A DNA stretch of 55,210 nucleotides from Gracilibacillus oryzae (GTDB taxonomy: Bacteria; Bacillota; Bacilli; Bacillales; Amphibacillaceae). The translations under genes and the position numbers were made by a program. Shown here in pieces: positions 1 to 7,772 of the stretch. The notes beneath the pieces were generated by a model. It worked only from the letters and a program-made list of their open reading frames with translations, made no database searches and was not told the DNA's origin. The DNA is taken from assembly GCF_009498735.1 (NCBI RefSeq), contig NZ_ML762424.1, positions 213,194-268,403 of the forward strand, read 5' to 3'. Each line of letters starts with the position of its first letter. Within the stretch, counting starts at the first letter, position 1.

Positions 1-443
1 GCAAGGATTATCATTGTCCAGACATCTGAACGAACCATTGCAGCCGCCTGACCGTAGATAAAGCTGTCCAGTCCAGCCTGGTTTCCTCCTGCAGAACGAT
101 TTACAATGGTCAGCAGCATGATTCCCAGTCCGTAAAACACAGACAGAATCATGCCCATTGCCGTATCTTCTGTAATCCTTGTCGTTTGGCGGATTGCCTG
201 AATAAAAGCCGCCCCCAGCAATGCACTAACAGCTGCTCCAGCGATTAGAATGTATAAATCTTTTTCTGCAAATAACATATAGGCAATAACAACACCAGGG
301 AGAGAAGCATGAGCCAATGAATCACTCATCAGGCTCTGCTTCTTCCAATAAGCTAAACAACCAATCGTACCAGCTGCAATTCCCAGAACCATTGTACTTA
401 TAAGCACCCACTGAGTATTACTCGTTAACAGGGCCGACCACAT
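1..443 (-). CDS. mntC: Metal ABC transporter permease, partial (MntC/ZnuB/TroC family)
   Basis: This is the first ~147 residues of an integral membrane permease for Mn2+ or Zn2+ import; the gene runs off the left edge. The ATG at 443 is followed by a hydrophobic helix, then the family signature GCLAYWKKQSLMSDSLAHA with SLPGVV just after, then further membrane segments. It overlaps the 3' end of the ATPase gene by 26 bases, so the two are probably translationally coupled. It should form the membrane channel fed by the lipoprotein encoded at 1190-2242. The family is clear. Manganese rather than zinc is inferred from the MntR-like box upstream of the operon. Confidence 0.9.
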   Translation of the reverse strand, partial: MWSALLTSNTQWVLISTMVLGIAAGTIGCLAYWKKQSLMSDSLAHASLPGVVIAYMLFAEKDLYILIAGAAVSALLGAAFIQAIRQTTRITEDTAMGMILSVFYGLGIMLLTIVNRSAGGNQAGLDSFIYGQAAAMVRSDVWTMIIL

Positions 444-1188
444 GATTGTCTTCCTTCCTGGAGGTAATCCACTTCATATTTCCGCCATATGTTTCGGCAA
501 TATTATCAGGTGTAAAAGTATCTTCTGTTTTGCCATGATGGATAACCGTTTTATTTAAAAGAAGCACATGATCAAAATAGTCTTCCACTGTCTGCAAATC
601 ATGATGGACAACAAGGACGGTTTTCCCTAAGAACTTTAATTCCTGCAAGATTTTCATGATCGCTCTTTCCGTAGCTGCATCTACACCCGCCAACGGCTCA
701 TCCATAAAATATAAATCTGCATCCTGTACTAATGCACGTGCGAGAAACACTCGCTGCTGCTGGCCGCCGGAAAGCTCGCTGATCTGTCTGTCAGCATAGC
801 TTTCCATCCCCATTTTTTTCAAAGATTCATAGGCTTTTTGTTTGTCCTTACGTGTTGGTCTTTTCAGCCAGCCTACATTACCATATAGACCCATTGTCAC
901 AACATCCAGCGCATTTGTAGGAAAATCCCAATCAACCGAACCGCGCTGAGGAACATAACCGATTTTCTTTTTTGCCTTTTTAAGCGGCAGACCGTAAAAT
1001 TCCTTCTCACCAGTCAATGCTGGATGAAGATCCAGAAGCGTCTTTATTAGCGTAGACTTGCCTGCACCATTCGGACCGACTACTCCTGTTAATGAGCCAA
1101 CTTCTACTTCGAAATTAATATCATATAATACTTTATTTTTTCGATAAGAGGCAGCTAAATCTTGTACCTTTAGTGCTGGCTGTGTCAA
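418..1188 (-). CDS. mntB: Metal (Mn/Zn) ABC transporter ATP-binding protein
   Basis: This 256-residue cytoplasmic ATPase powers the metal importer. Walker A is GPNGAGKST at residues 38-46. The ABC signature LSGGQQQR and the Walker B stretch LYFMDEP follow in the usual order, and the switch histidine is in VVHHD. The length is normal for the family. The stop codon of the binding-protein gene lies just 1 base upstream and the permease start is inside its 3' end, giving the order binding protein, ATPase, permease as in mntABC(D) of Bacillus subtilis. The C-terminal ~15 residues are hydrophilic and variable. Confidence 0.92.
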   Translation of the reverse strand: MTQPALKVQDLAASYRKNKVLYDINFEVEVGSLTGVVGPNGAGKSTLIKTLLDLHPALTGEKEFYGLPLKKAKKKIGYVPQRGSVDWDFPTNALDVVTMGLYGNVGWLKRPTRKDKQKAYESLKKMGMESYADRQISELSGGQQQRVFLARALVQDADLYFMDEPLAGVDAATERAIMKILQELKFLGKTVLVVHHDLQTVEDYFDHVLLLNKTVIHHGKTEDTFTPDNIAETYGGNMKWITSRKEDNHVVGPVNE

Positions 1189-1189
1189 A

Positions 1190-2242
1190 TTACTCCTCCC
1201 CTTTATTCAAAGCTTCATAGATTGTATTTACATTATGACGGTACATTCCAAGGTATGTACCCTCCTCTGATTCCGGATCTCCCATTGCATCAGAAAATAA
1301 CTCGCCGCCAAGTGAAAGTTCGATACCCTGATCTGCTGCACCTTGAATTACCGCCTCAATTGAATCAGGATTAATACTGCTTTCAACAAAGATTGCTGGT
1401 ACATTATATTCTTGAATAATCTGCACCGTATCATTGATATCTGAGACACCGATTTCATCTTCTGTACTTAATCCTTGCAGTCCGATCACTTCCATATTAT
1501 GCATCGCACCAAAATAACCAAATGCATCATGGGCAGTTACCAGTACTCGTTGTTCTTCCGGTATCTCCTGCAAGACTGCTGCTTCTTCTTTCACTTTATC
1601 TAATTCAGCAAAATATGTTTGTTTATTTTCTTCAAAATAATCAGCATCATCTGGTGAGAATTCTTTTAATTCATCCACAGCTGCTTCTAACGCCTGTTTC
1701 CAAAGATCGATATCAAACCAGATATGCGGATCCACTACACCCTCTTCATCTTCTAATAAAGAGTCTTCTGGAATGGCCTCACCAATTGCTAAAACCGGCT
1801 TAGAGTTTCCAATTTCTTCGAACATTTTCTCCATATTGGCTTCTAAATGTAAGCCATTGTAAAAAATCAGATCTGCTCCATCTACTGTTGTAACATCACT
1901 TTGTGTTGGATTATATAAGTGAGGGTCAACAGATGGTCCCATTAAACTTTGAACATTTACACGATCTCCACCTATCAAGGATAATGGCTCCCCGATTTGG
2001 GCAATTGTTGTTACAACGTTAATTTTCTCACTGTCTGAGTTGGAATTCTCTGTGTCATTACTTGATTCATTGGCTGCAGTTTCAGTAGGTGTTTCTTCAC
2101 TTGCATCATCTGCTGCTGTTTCAGTTGGTGTTTCATTATTTGATTCACCGTTAGAATCACCGGACGTGTCTGCGTTATCACCACATGCTGCCAAAAACAG
2201 TACAAAACCTGCTACCAGTATAAAGCTGAATATTTTTTTCAT
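1190..2242 (-). CDS. mntA: Metal-binding lipoprotein of ABC importer (ZnuA/TroA/MntA family)
   Basis: This 350-residue secreted lipoprotein captures the metal ion at the membrane surface. I start it at the ATG at 2242, which has GGGAGG 8 bases upstream; the open frame extends 10 codons further without a ribosome site. The signal peptide ends in the lipobox LAAC. An acidic Thr/Glu/Ser-rich linker of about 40 residues follows, with ETPTETAA present twice. The binding-protein core then shows DPHLYNP, DPHIWFD and TAHDAFGYF, which hold the metal histidines of this family, and LGGELFSDAMG near the end. Residues alone do not separate Mn from Zn; the upstream operator favours Mn. Confidence 0.9.
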   Translation of the reverse strand: MKKIFSFILVAGFVLFLAACGDNADTSGDSNGESNNETPTETAADDASEETPTETAANESSNDTENSNSDSEKINVVTTIAQIGEPLSLIGGDRVNVQSLMGPSVDPHLYNPTQSDVTTVDGADLIFYNGLHLEANMEKMFEEIGNSKPVLAIGEAIPEDSLLEDEEGVVDPHIWFDIDLWKQALEAAVDELKEFSPDDADYFEENKQTYFAELDKVKEEAAVLQEIPEEQRVLVTAHDAFGYFGAMHNMEVIGLQGLSTEDEIGVSDINDTVQIIQEYNVPAIFVESSINPDSIEAVIQGAADQGIELSLGGELFSDAMGDPESEEGTYLGMYRHNVNTIYEALNKGEE

Positions 2243-2290
2243 ATTTTTCCCTCCCGTTTTTCCCTTATACAACTTTTTGTTACAAGTAAA

Positions 2291-2319
2291 AATTTAATGG
2301 ATAATTTTCCTTTTGTCAA
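2291..2319 (-). promoter_or_regulatory. Sigma-A-like promoter of the metal importer operon
   Basis: On the minus strand a perfect TTGACA (2319-2314) is followed after 17 bases by TAAATT (2296-2291). The predicted start is about 45 bases ahead of the lipoprotein ATG. Confidence 0.6.
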
Positions 2320-2340
2320 GTAAATTTCTTAAACGATAAT

Positions 2341-2360
2341 AAGTTTCCTTGAGCAAACTT
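2341..2360 (-). promoter_or_regulatory. Candidate MntR operator
   Basis: The minus strand reads AGTTTGCTCAAGGAAACTT, close to the B. subtilis MntR boxes as I recall them (TTTGCCTTAAGGAAACT type). It has the half-sites GTTT and AAAC about the centre. It lies about 22 bases upstream of the -35 element rather than on top of it, which is an odd place for simple repression. A weaker similar stretch overlaps the -35 itself. Confidence 0.55.
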
Positions 2361-2426
2361 TTTTCGAACGATTTAATCATATGCCGCAAATAACAGATAT
2401 GTGAGATTTCATTAACTTTTTTACAC

Positions 2427-2465
2427 AAAAAAAACTAGAGCCATTTTTCAATGGTTGCCCTAGTT
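2427..2465 (-). terminator. Rho-independent terminator of the gas vesicle operon
   Basis: The minus strand folds AACTAGGGCAACCATT against AATGGCTCTAGTT with a short GA-rich loop, followed by a run of eight T. It lies 24 bases after the gvpU stop. Confidence 0.85.
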
Positions 2466-2488
2466 AGAAAAACGATAAGCTTAATCTT

Positions 2489-2884
2489 TCAGTTGGAGCT
2501 TGAGGTGGATTCAGCGATCTTTCCCAGAAAGAAACCATCAATATCGCTTAAATTTCCCCGCCACAGTATTTTGCCTTTTGATGGTGTAGATTTGCTATCA
2601 CCGCAAAATACTTTCGTATGCTTTAAGTGAATATAATGAGCAGGTTCTTCAACATGTGATTCTGCTCCTTCACTTGCATGCATTAACTGTTCACTGATTT
2701 TCTTTGAGATATCATTTCCATCTTCGAACACTTCACTTAGTTCGGAAAAATATTCCTGTGCGGAAATGGTTGTACCTGAAACGATCGCTCCTTTGACATT
2801 TAACGTAATATCCAAGTTGAGATCATTTTGGTTAGCTGCTTTGACAAAAAAAGCAAGAATGTCATCACTTGTCTCCTTACTCAT
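2489..2884 (-). CDS. gvpU: Gas vesicle protein GvpU
   Basis: This 131-residue cytoplasmic protein is the last gene of the gas vesicle operon, just before the terminator. It begins MSKETSDDILAFFVKAANQ, has an AAGGAGTG ribosome site, and its length and final position match GvpU of Priestia megaterium. There GvpU is a non-shell accessory protein that has been linked to clustering of vesicles. No catalytic motif is visible. The assignment rests on resemblance and position together. Confidence 0.85.
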   Translation of the reverse strand: MSKETSDDILAFFVKAANQNDLNLDITLNVKGAIVSGTTISAQEYFSELSEVFEDGNDISKKISEQLMHASEGAESHVEEPAHYIHLKHTKVFCGDSKSTPSKGKILWRGNLSDIDGFFLGKIAESTSSSN

Positions 2885-2890
2885 TTTATT

Positions 2891-3496
2891 TCACTCCTTA
2901 TTTCTCTGTGTGTTTGTATCATCATTATTGGAAATGGCTGTTGTCATTGATCCGGAATCCTCGGATTGGTTATCATTCATCGAGTTCTCCTTTTGATTAG
3001 ATGAGAAATTCTGATTGTTGCTGTCAGCATGCTGACTATTCTGGGCTTTCGGAGAATTATTACTTTCCTCTTCGTTGCAGGAAGCTATTTTATTAAGTCT
3101 TTCTTCAAGATTCTTCAATCTTTCTTGAAGCAACTTGTTTTCTTCTTTTAATTCCATAAAACTCTCTTCATTCACTAATTCTGTTGTCACATTATCATCC
3201 GATTCCTGATCTGAATCGTTTTTGCCGTTTGAAAAGACGTTAGCATCTTTGACACGCTGGTATGCTGCTTGGGATTTCTTTTTCCCGGCATCCTTCAGCT
3301 TTGAAACTTTTCCTTTTGCTGCTTTTCCAAGATCCAGCCCTTTTTCCTTCCATTCTGAATCATTGATTCCGGCAATAAGCTTTTTCCTGTTCTCCGGTGT
3401 TGCGAGATAGCCGATGGTCGCACCCAAGACACCTCCAGAGATCGTTCTTGTGAGCGGCATTTTCTTATTCTCATTTACTGTTTGTTTTTCAGTCAT
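2891..3496 (-). CDS. gvpT: Gas vesicle protein GvpT
   Basis: This 201-residue accessory protein has a glycine-rich hydrophobic stretch near residues 20-35 (SGGVLGATIGYLATPENR) like YtxH-family proteins. A lysine/alanine-rich helix follows, then a coiled coil at about 112-137, and a long Asn/Ser/Gln-rich tail of low complexity. Its layout repeats that of GvpP at the other end of the operon, suggesting the two are related. The stop codon of gvpJ overlaps its start. The role in assembly is not defined; it may coat or link vesicles (inference). Confidence 0.8.
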   Translation of the reverse strand: MTEKQTVNENKKMPLTRTISGGVLGATIGYLATPENRKKLIAGINDSEWKEKGLDLGKAAKGKVSKLKDAGKKKSQAAYQRVKDANVFSNGKNDSDQESDDNVTTELVNEESFMELKEENKLLQERLKNLEERLNKIASCNEEESNNSPKAQNSQHADSNNQNFSSNQKENSMNDNQSEDSGSMTTAISNNDDTNTQRNKE

Positions 3497-3813
3497 TATT
3501 CCACACTCCCAATGTTTGTATTTATTCTTTCTTCCAGTTGATTCAGTCGTTCCTTAAGCTGTCTGTTTTCTGCTTCTAACACCTTATTATTTTCATTTGC
3601 TTTTGAGCTTAAATAGGGATCCGTCTCCCACCAATCCATCCCAATTTCCTTGGCTTTATCGACAGAGGCAACTATTAATCTTATTTTTATTGTTAATAGT
3701 TCCACGTCTGCTATTCCAACAGATATATCACCTGCTATTACGACACCTTTATCGAGAATTTTATCCAACACATCAACAATCGTGTTGGATTGTACCGGAT
3801 GTTCGACAGGCAT
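3496..3813 (-). CDS. gvpJ: Gas vesicle minor shell protein GvpJ
   Basis: This 105-residue protein belongs to the GvpA fold family. Residues 11-52 (from IVDVLDKILDKGVVIAGDI) align with the GvpA core, including the DKILDKG helix and the amphipathic strands. A C-terminal coiled coil rich in Glu/Leu/Asn, absent from GvpA, follows. GvpJ is thought to take part in nucleating the conical end caps. It has a GGAGGTG ribosome site, and its stop overlaps the start of gvpT. Confidence 0.9.
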   Translation of the reverse strand: MPVEHPVQSNTIVDVLDKILDKGVVIAGDISVGIADVELLTIKIRLIVASVDKAKEIGMDWWETDPYLSSKANENNKVLEAENRQLKERLNQLEERINTNIGSVE

Positions 3814-3835
3814 ACACTCTGCACCTCCATCTCAT

Positions 3836-4120
3836 TTACATAAGTTTGCCTAATGGTCCTAAATCTATATTTAAATCTTCTGCATCCAATCCAAATATGT
3901 TCTTCAATTCTTCCATTTTTTCTTCTAAATTCATTAAAGCAACACCAAGGTCTTCAATCTGCTCCTCTGTTAAATTGCCACCTTCCACTCTCCTCATGGC
4001 ATGACGTTCCACAATTTGTCTCAAGAGCTCGATTACTGTCAAGACCAGCTGTGCAAGTCCATCTTCGGCATTATCTGGATCAAGATTAATCCGGCCGGTG
4101 TTCTGATTCGCTTGTTGCAT
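3836..4120 (-). CDS. gvpK: Gas vesicle protein GvpK
   Basis: This 94-residue helical protein begins MQQANQNTGRINLDPDNAEDG and carries the GvpK core LAQLVLTVIELLRQIVERHA and the LTEEQIEDLG stretch. I start it at 4120, where GGAGGG lies 8 bases upstream; the open frame extends 28 codons upstream without a ribosome site. It overlaps the end of gvpS by 35 bases, so its expression is likely coupled. GvpK is conserved in nearly all gas vesicle clusters and acts in assembly. Confidence 0.9.
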   Translation of the reverse strand: MQQANQNTGRINLDPDNAEDGLAQLVLTVIELLRQIVERHAMRRVEGGNLTEEQIEDLGVALMNLEEKMEELKNIFGLDAEDLNIDLGPLGKLM

Positions 4121-4361
4121 CAGACAATTCCCTCCTTTGCGTGTCCAATAATTGAGAAGATAAGACACTTGGATTATTTTCACGAGCTTGCACCAGCTTT
4201 TCAACGGATGAGATCAACACCCGTAAATCTAAATAAACAAGGTCTACTCCTGCTATGGAAATAATCAGGTCTCCTTTAATTGCAATTCCTTTATCCAGTA
4301 TCACGTCTAAAATATCAATCAATGCGATATCTTTGTTTTCGACAGATTCCCTTATCGGCAT
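4086..4361 (-). CDS. gvpS: Gas vesicle minor structural protein GvpS
   Basis: This 91-residue member of the GvpA family has its core at residues 13-55: LIDILDVILDKGIAIKGDL followed by IAGVDLVYLDLRVLISSVE. The short C-terminal tail is Ser/Glu-rich. Minor GvpA homologues such as GvpJ, GvpM and GvpS are believed to form the tips of the vesicle. The gene lies between gvpL and gvpK as in Priestia megaterium. Confidence 0.9.
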   Translation of the reverse strand: MPIRESVENKDIALIDILDVILDKGIAIKGDLIISIAGVDLVYLDLRVLISSVEKLVQARENNPSVLSSQLLDTQRRELSDATSESEHRPD

Positions 4362-4371
4362 CTTTATCCCC

Positions 4372-5178
4372 TCACTTTAAACCTGCAAAGTGATATGCTG
4401 GCCAAGGTCCTGTTAATTCTAATGTAAAGCCTTTATCTGCAAATGCATTTTCCTTTTGTTCCATTTCTCTGAGAAATGATTCAACATGTGGCTTTTCAAG
4501 GAAATATATACTGTTCCAGCACATATTCTCCTTACGGCCTGTCATTTCTTTGCTCCAATTCATTTTGACGGTTGCATCTGTTGCGTACTGTTTCATCTGG
4601 CCATGTATGTCTTCACAAATGTTGTTCTTTTCCTTATCCAGTTCTTCCTCAATTAAACTGTCTATTTTTTTCATTTCAAAGAAACGGCGACCTGGTGACA
4701 GCTGGCTGATTTCTTTTTTCTTTGCTCCTACTACAGAGCTGTTGTTGCTTATCTCTTCTTTTAATTGCGCATCCTCACAATAGATTTTCAGATTCCACTC
4801 TTCTCTTCCTTTGATCTGCTCTAAAGCTGTTTCCATCTGCTTCATTTTTGGCTCCACTGTCTGATGCAATCTTGCTTCACTTTTATAAATTGTACAGAAT
4901 TTTAATGGAATTAACGTATATTGCTTATAAAGATTCATGATTGTATGATGGTGATGCAAAGCTTTTTGCTGAAGCCACTTTATATCATTTTCTGTCTTTT
5001 CCTGGAGCGCCTGCTCTGAAAATTCTGTTTCATCCAGCGCACAGACTACGGCTTCCATATTACCTGCAGAAACCGTATATATACTAGTTTCACCATCAAA
5101 TCCTTTCATTTCTGATAAGGGATTTTGTTTCGCTTCAATTCCCGGGATAAATCCGTATAGATAGATTAATTGCTCCAT
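4372..5178 (-). CDS. gvpL: Gas vesicle protein GvpL (GvpF/L family)
   Basis: This 268-residue protein begins MEQLIYLYGFIP and ends with the family hallmark LTGPWPAYHFAGL, also present near the end of GvpF here (YSGPWPAYNFV). GvpF/L proteins have two alpha/beta domains and bind GvpA during assembly. Its two-domain length equals that of GvpF, so the two are paralogues in one operon. A GAGGTGG ribosome site precedes the start. Confidence 0.9.
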   Translation of the reverse strand: MEQLIYLYGFIPGIEAKQNPLSEMKGFDGETSIYTVSAGNMEAVVCALDETEFSEQALQEKTENDIKWLQQKALHHHHTIMNLYKQYTLIPLKFCTIYKSEARLHQTVEPKMKQMETALEQIKGREEWNLKIYCEDAQLKEEISNNSSVVGAKKKEISQLSPGRRFFEMKKIDSLIEEELDKEKNNICEDIHGQMKQYATDATVKMNWSKEMTGRKENMCWNSIYFLEKPHVESFLREMEQKENAFADKGFTLELTGPWPAYHFAGLK

Positions 5179-5187
5179 ACTGCCACC

Positions 5188-5445
5188 TCACTTTTTCCTG
5201 CTTGCCATGTCCTGCCACTGCTTCATTTCGATCAGTTTTGCCTGTTCATAGCGATACAGCAAGTCCTCTTCCTTATTTTTGTAATCATCTTCCGCAACCT
5301 CTCCTTGCTCATACATTGTTTGTAAATGGATAAGTTTGCGCTGAATTGTTGGAAGGTCATATAATTCTTTTTCCGCTTCTTCCTTCACTTTTTCTCCTAT
5401 TTTGACCATGACATTCATTGGTGCTGTCACTATCTTGTGGAGCAT
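5188..5445 (-). CDS. gvpG: Gas vesicle protein GvpG
   Basis: This 85-residue, highly charged, mostly helical protein starts MLHKIVTAPMNVMVKIGEKV and carries the GvpG pattern of an amphipathic N-terminus then a heptad-like helix ending in RYEQAKL. The start at 5445 has AGGAGAG upstream; six more upstream codons are open but lack a ribosome site. It sits between gvpF and gvpL as usual. GvpG is required for assembly and probably acts with GvpF and GvpL. Confidence 0.88.
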   Translation of the reverse strand: MLHKIVTAPMNVMVKIGEKVKEEAEKELYDLPTIQRKLIHLQTMYEQGEVAEDDYKNKEEDLLYRYEQAKLIEMKQWQDMASRKK

Positions 5446-5449
5446 ATGA

Positions 5450-6217
5450 TCAACTCTCCTCAACCGTTAATCGAATATTGACAAAATTGTAAGCCGGCCA
5501 TGGCCCGCTGTATTTAAAATCAACTTTATCCTGCCATTTTTCATGTGCTGCATTTACAAGCTCATCAAATTCTGCTTCTTTCTCGCGATCAACTAAAAAG
5601 GAAGCATTTAAGAGCATTTTCTCTCCAACAGGATCATTTACCTTGGCTGCTTCTGCGCTTCCCTTAAGCGGAGTATAAATATCCTCTTCTATTTCACGGA
5701 TAATTGATGAAAAGATCTCCTGTGTTGCCCCGCCTAACTGAATCTTGTCATAGTATCCTGCCATTTCTGTTTTGCCGCGCAATTGTCCAGCCAGCTGTCC
5801 TACTTTTTCATTTGCATAAACTTGCGATTTCAGCCAATCAGTTTTTCCTGTAACCTTCAGACCAAGCTCCATTTTCCCTTTGATTGCAGGGAATAGTTTT
5901 TCAAACTGGGGATAAAGGTTCTCAAGTAAAACTTCTACGTCTTCGACTGAATGAAATACATTTCCAAAGCTAATCGGAATAACCGTATCTTTGTCAGCCA
6001 TTACCTTTGAAACAAGCTGTTGATGCATCAACAGGTTTTCCTTATTGGGATGAAAGATCTTCATCGGCACTTCAGCCGCAACCATTGCTGCATCCTTATA
6101 GTGAATGGTAAAAACAAACCTCTCTTGATTATCAAAAAGAATGGGGGCAAACTCTTCTTTTTCATCAGTCTGTACAGCACAGAAAATATAGATACCTTTC
6201 TCTTGTTCCTCTATCAT
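5450..6217 (-). CDS. gvpF: Gas vesicle protein GvpF (GvpF/L family)
   Basis: This 255-residue GvpF/L-family protein begins MIEEQEKGIYIFCAVQ and ends with the shared SGPWPAYNFVNIR motif. Known structures of the family show an N-terminal ferredoxin-like domain that binds GvpA and a C-terminal helical domain, suggesting a chaperone or cap role. It follows gvpN by 6 bases and precedes gvpG by 4, so the three are cotranscribed. Confidence 0.9.
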   Translation of the reverse strand: MIEEQEKGIYIFCAVQTDEKEEFAPILFDNQERFVFTIHYKDAAMVAAEVPMKIFHPNKENLLMHQQLVSKVMADKDTVIPISFGNVFHSVEDVEVLLENLYPQFEKLFPAIKGKMELGLKVTGKTDWLKSQVYANEKVGQLAGQLRGKTEMAGYYDKIQLGGATQEIFSSIIREIEEDIYTPLKGSAEAAKVNDPVGEKMLLNASFLVDREKEAEFDELVNAAHEKWQDKVDFKYSGPWPAYNFVNIRLTVEES

Positions 6218-6223
6218 TTTTTA

Positions 6224-7141
6224 TCACCTTTCTCTTTCCTTCAGTTTCCTGCAGCATTCCAGGATAAGATCATTTGTCTCTGTAATCGAAAGTTCTAATC
6301 CCTGCATTACAGAGTGGCCTAGCACATCTTGACAAAGCTGTTGAAAGTCCCGGTCAGTTCCGTCGACAGGTATATCATCCATTTTCACCATCTGTGCTAT
6401 TTGGAGCGATGTTCTGAGGCTGGGAGCTCCTTTTCTGTCACCGAATTTCTGGCGCAAATCATCAACAATCTCTGAGATTACTTCTGCCGCTTTCTTATCT
6501 AACCCCAGTTTTTCACTTATAATGACAGCTTCTTGATCTTTATCCTTAAAGCCAACATGTAATGTTATCAATCTATCTAATAATGCTTCTTGCGTTTGAT
6601 AGACTCCTGCATATTCCTGAGGATTACTAGTAAAGATCATCGAAAACTTGGGATGTACTTTTATGAAAGGCTCTGTTAATTTTGAACCATATAGTGGCAG
6701 GACTCCTTCTTCCAGAATGGAGAGAAAGATATTATTTGTTGCTGGCTGAGAACGGGAAAATTCATCATAAATAAGGGTATACCCGTGTTTGACTGCTTCT
6801 AGTAAACGTCCATCTTTCCATGATTCTGTTACGGTCTCATTCTTTTTATAAACAGACCGGACATACCGGTCAACTACCTTTTCACTTGTATATCCATTAA
6901 AAGTTCCGATTAAATCTCTATTGTTTAATTCATGATTACCATGCATCAGCATAACTGGCCGTTTAATCTTTTTAGCCAATGCTAACGCGATCGACGTTTT
7001 ACCAGAACCAGAGGGACCTGTAAAATGAACAGGATAACCTGCTTTAATATATTGTACAGATCTGTTTATTAATGATTTCGTTGCGTTATCTTGGATTAGA
7101 GCTTTGTAGTCTGTCGTCACTTTTTCATTTAAAACGGTCAT
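6224..7141 (-). CDS. gvpN: Gas vesicle AAA+ ATPase GvpN
   Basis: This 305-residue MoxR-type AAA+ ATPase has Walker A GPSGSGKTS at residues 42-50, Walker B LIYDEFSRS, the sensor-1 stretch FSMIFTSNP and an arginine at LLDRLITL. It is the only evident nucleotide-hydrolysing enzyme of the cluster and is needed for full-size vesicles in known systems. The start has a GGAGGGATC ribosome site. Length and motifs are complete. Confidence 0.93.
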   Translation of the reverse strand: MTVLNEKVTTDYKALIQDNATKSLINRSVQYIKAGYPVHFTGPSGSGKTSIALALAKKIKRPVMLMHGNHELNNRDLIGTFNGYTSEKVVDRYVRSVYKKNETVTESWKDGRLLEAVKHGYTLIYDEFSRSQPATNNIFLSILEEGVLPLYGSKLTEPFIKVHPKFSMIFTSNPQEYAGVYQTQEALLDRLITLHVGFKDKDQEAVIISEKLGLDKKAAEVISEIVDDLRQKFGDRKGAPSLRTSLQIAQMVKMDDIPVDGTDRDFQQLCQDVLGHSVMQGLELSITETNDLILECCRKLKERER

Positions 7142-7162
7142 CTTCTGATCCCTCCATTATTT

Positions 7163-7429
7163 CTAGCTCTCTACACCGACCGCACTCCGATAACGTACCT
7201 CCACTCTCTTATACGCTGTTATCTCTTGGTCTTCATCCAGTAAAACTTCATATGTGCCCAGCATTTCATCTTTGGCATATTTTTTCATATATTCTTTTTC
7301 TTCCACTACTTCTATCTTTATCTTCCATCCACCTTCCTCCATTTTTTCTACGGAAGTGATCTTATGTGGAGGAGCGACATTCTCCAAGAAAAATTCATTA
7401 ACATTTTTCATGATTTCTTTTATTTTCAT
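7163..7429 (-). CDS. gvpR: Gas vesicle protein GvpR (GvpO-like)
   Basis: This 88-residue protein, rich in Lys and Glu, begins MKIKEIMKNVNEFFLENVAP. Its middle (GGWKIKIEVVEEKEYMKKYAKDE, shown here in part: GGWKIKIEVVEE) resembles the GvpO/GvpR family, in which a conserved WKIxVEVxE core is typical. The predicted fold is a small alpha/beta domain. It lies between gvpB and gvpN as in Priestia megaterium and is separated from gvpB by a stable hairpin. Confidence 0.85.
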   Translation of the reverse strand: MKIKEIMKNVNEFFLENVAPPHKITSVEKMEEGGWKIKIEVVEEKEYMKKYAKDEMLGTYEVLLDEDQEITAYKRVEVRYRSAVGVES

Positions 7430-7456
7430 ACCTTACCTCCTCGTAACGATGGGAGA

Positions 7457-7475
7457 GAGGGCTATAGAAGCCCCC
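7457..7475 (-). promoter_or_regulatory. Intercistronic hairpin after gvpB
   Basis: The minus-strand transcript can fold GGGGGCU against AGCCCUC with a 5-base loop. No T run follows, so it is more likely an mRNA-stabilising or partial attenuating element that raises gvpB relative to the downstream genes than a full terminator. Confidence 0.5.
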
Positions 7476-7481
7476 TGACTA

Positions 7482-7745
7482 TCAGACACTAAACGATGCT
7501 TCTCCTCGTTCATTTTGCTGTGCTGGTAAACCTTCTTCTTCCACCTCATCTCTTAACAGGCCTACTGCTTCTGCATATCGCAGCCATGTGTCAACACTTG
7601 CGATAACTACTCTTGCTTCCACTGTTAGTATCTCAATCCCAACTACGGATACTCTAGCAAATGCATCAATTACAATACCCTTGTCTAAGATTCTGTCAAT
7701 TACCTCTGCTAAACTTGAACTGTCTGTTGTTTTTTGGATAGCCAT
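7482..7745 (-). CDS. gvpB: Major gas vesicle shell protein GvpB (GvpA family)
   Basis: This 87-residue protein forms the ribbed shell. The core [20 protein letters not shown], then [20 protein letters not shown], is almost invariant across bacterial GvpA/GvpB, and the tail [12 protein letters not shown] is also canonical. It ends in an acidic extension of about 20 residues. The ribosome site is AAAGGAGA. Because the gvpA-like copy at the head of the operon is broken, this is the only intact main shell gene in the window. Confidence 0.96.
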   Translation of the reverse strand: MAIQKTTDSSSLAEVIDRILDKGIVIDAFARVSVVGIEILTVEARVVIASVDTWLRYAEAVGLLRDEVEEEGLPAQQNERGEASFSV

Positions 7746-7772
7746 ATTTAATTCTCCTTTATTGTAAAGATT

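Noticed and set aside
2040-2297. Ser/Val-rich plus-strand frame opposite the metal-binding lipoprotein
   Set aside because: It is the mirror of the acidic linker and signal peptide and has no ribosome site.
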